DNA from: Bacteroidales bacterium
GTDB lineage: Bacteria; Bacteroidota; Bacteroidia; Bacteroidales; VadinHA17
DNA length: 64,000 bases
Direction: 5' to 3'
Assembly (NCBI GenBank): GCA_029210565.1
Contig: JARGFQ010000005.1
Location: 101,045-165,044, forward strand
The notes below the pieces were generated by a model. That model was not told the origin of the DNA, made no database searches, and saw only the letters and a list, made by a program, of their open reading frames with translations. A program made the position numbers and the translations under genes. Shown piece by piece: positions 63,717 through 64,000 of this stretch (positions are counted from its first letter, which is position 1; each line of letters opens with the position of its first letter).

Positions 63717-64000
63717 TTATTCGATACTTTTTACGGATGCCAGGAATTCACCGGCAGTCATGACAGGAAGTTTACTCTCTTTAAAATCAGGTTGATTCCT
63801 TGTGATAATCAACTCCTGTTCGTTTGCTGTGGCAGTATAATATTGAATGGCATCTTCAAAATCGTGAAAATCTGAGTTCAGTGCCAGATCGGCAATTTTA
63901 TCTTCGAACGGCAGAACATATACCAATACCTTAAACTTCCTCAATATTATCCGGACTTCGGCTGGCGGGAGATGTCTTGAGAGGATGTAATTTGTGTCAG
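63717..64000 (-). CDS. PIN-domain toxin-like protein, cut by window edge
   Basis: Reading open to the right edge gives the C-terminal part of a PIN domain: DTNYILSRHLPPAEVRIILR at the edge, then DFEDAIQYYTA with the conserved Asp pair, and IITRNQPDFK with the fourth acidic region. This is a VapC-like ribonuclease of a type II toxin-antitoxin pair. The 5' end and any antitoxin gene lie beyond 64000. An internal TTG at 63944 is not a likely start. Confidence 0.75.
   Translation of the reverse strand, partial: DTNYILSRHLPPAEVRIILRKFKVLVYVLPFEDKIADLALNSDFHDFEDAIQYYTATANEQELIITRNQPDFKESKLPVMTAGEFLASVKSIE

Overview
The window reads as a chromosomal segment of a Bacteroidota bacterium, most likely of the order Bacteroidales in the wide sense (environmental, Marinilabiliales-like). 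This rests on two SusC/SusD pairs, a hybrid two-component regulator, type IX secretion sorting domains together with PorT, an ECF sigma/FecR pair, a DUF2723 membrane protein, a Bacteroides-type serine palmitoyltransferase, and repeated matches to the Bacteroidota -7 promoter consensus TAnnTTTG just upstream of start codons. No rRNA, tRNA or CRISPR array was found. Species cannot be named from the sequence.

Layout. 1-318: a palindromic intergenic repeat in two copies. 319-2220: dxs (isoprenoid precursor synthesis). 2404-3417: an OmpA-like lipoprotein. 3411-7911: a four-gene operon with an ECF sigma factor, its FecR anti-sigma factor and two paralogous CarboxypepD_reg-like proteins without a TonB barrel, one of which has an STN domain. 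8024-11760: an orphan radical SAM/SPASM protein and a secreted lysyl-endopeptidase-like protease. 11910-16491: translation genes on the minus strand (rplM, rpsI, rpsB, tsf, pyrH, frr). 16721-25085: guanine deaminase, a DNA glycosylase, DUF2723, a NodB deacetylase, purD, a DUF6427-like membrane protein and two exported hypotheticals. 25124-27268: a decayed ABCG-type transporter gene.

27520-46114 is a pectin utilization locus. It holds a hybrid two-component sensor/regulator, SusC, SusD, a DUF4957/DUF5123-like surface lipoprotein, a GH43 enzyme, a CE12-GH28 fusion, a PL1 pectate lyase and a terminal secreted alpha/beta hydrolase with its own well-formed promoter. The expected division of labour is: PL1 and GH28 cut galacturonan, CE12 removes acetyl groups, GH43 trims arabinose or xylose side chains, SusCD binds and imports oligosaccharides, and the hybrid sensor detects the fragments and turns on the operon.

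46256-53246: a GlsB-like small membrane protein, an N-acyl-D-amino-acid deacylase-like lipoprotein and a second SusCD pair with no enzymes beside it. 53336-64000: a type IX-secreted GEVED protein, small membrane proteins, PorT, a probable sphingolipid pair (serine palmitoyltransferase plus short-chain dehydrogenase), exported hypotheticals, a VIT-family transporter and a PIN-domain toxin cut by the window edge.

The observations most worth following are: a 73-nt hairpin element found twice, 23-24 nt upstream of two unrelated start codons (fecR and pyrH), with a conserved mismatch and an RNA-type G-U change; the barrel-less STN/sigma/FecR operon; the three-lesion ABC transporter pseudogene whose Walker A lysine codon is a stop; tandem repeats of 47 and 40 bp that overlap the 3' ends of two unrelated genes; and a terminator-like hairpin at the predicted 5' end of the rplM mRNA.
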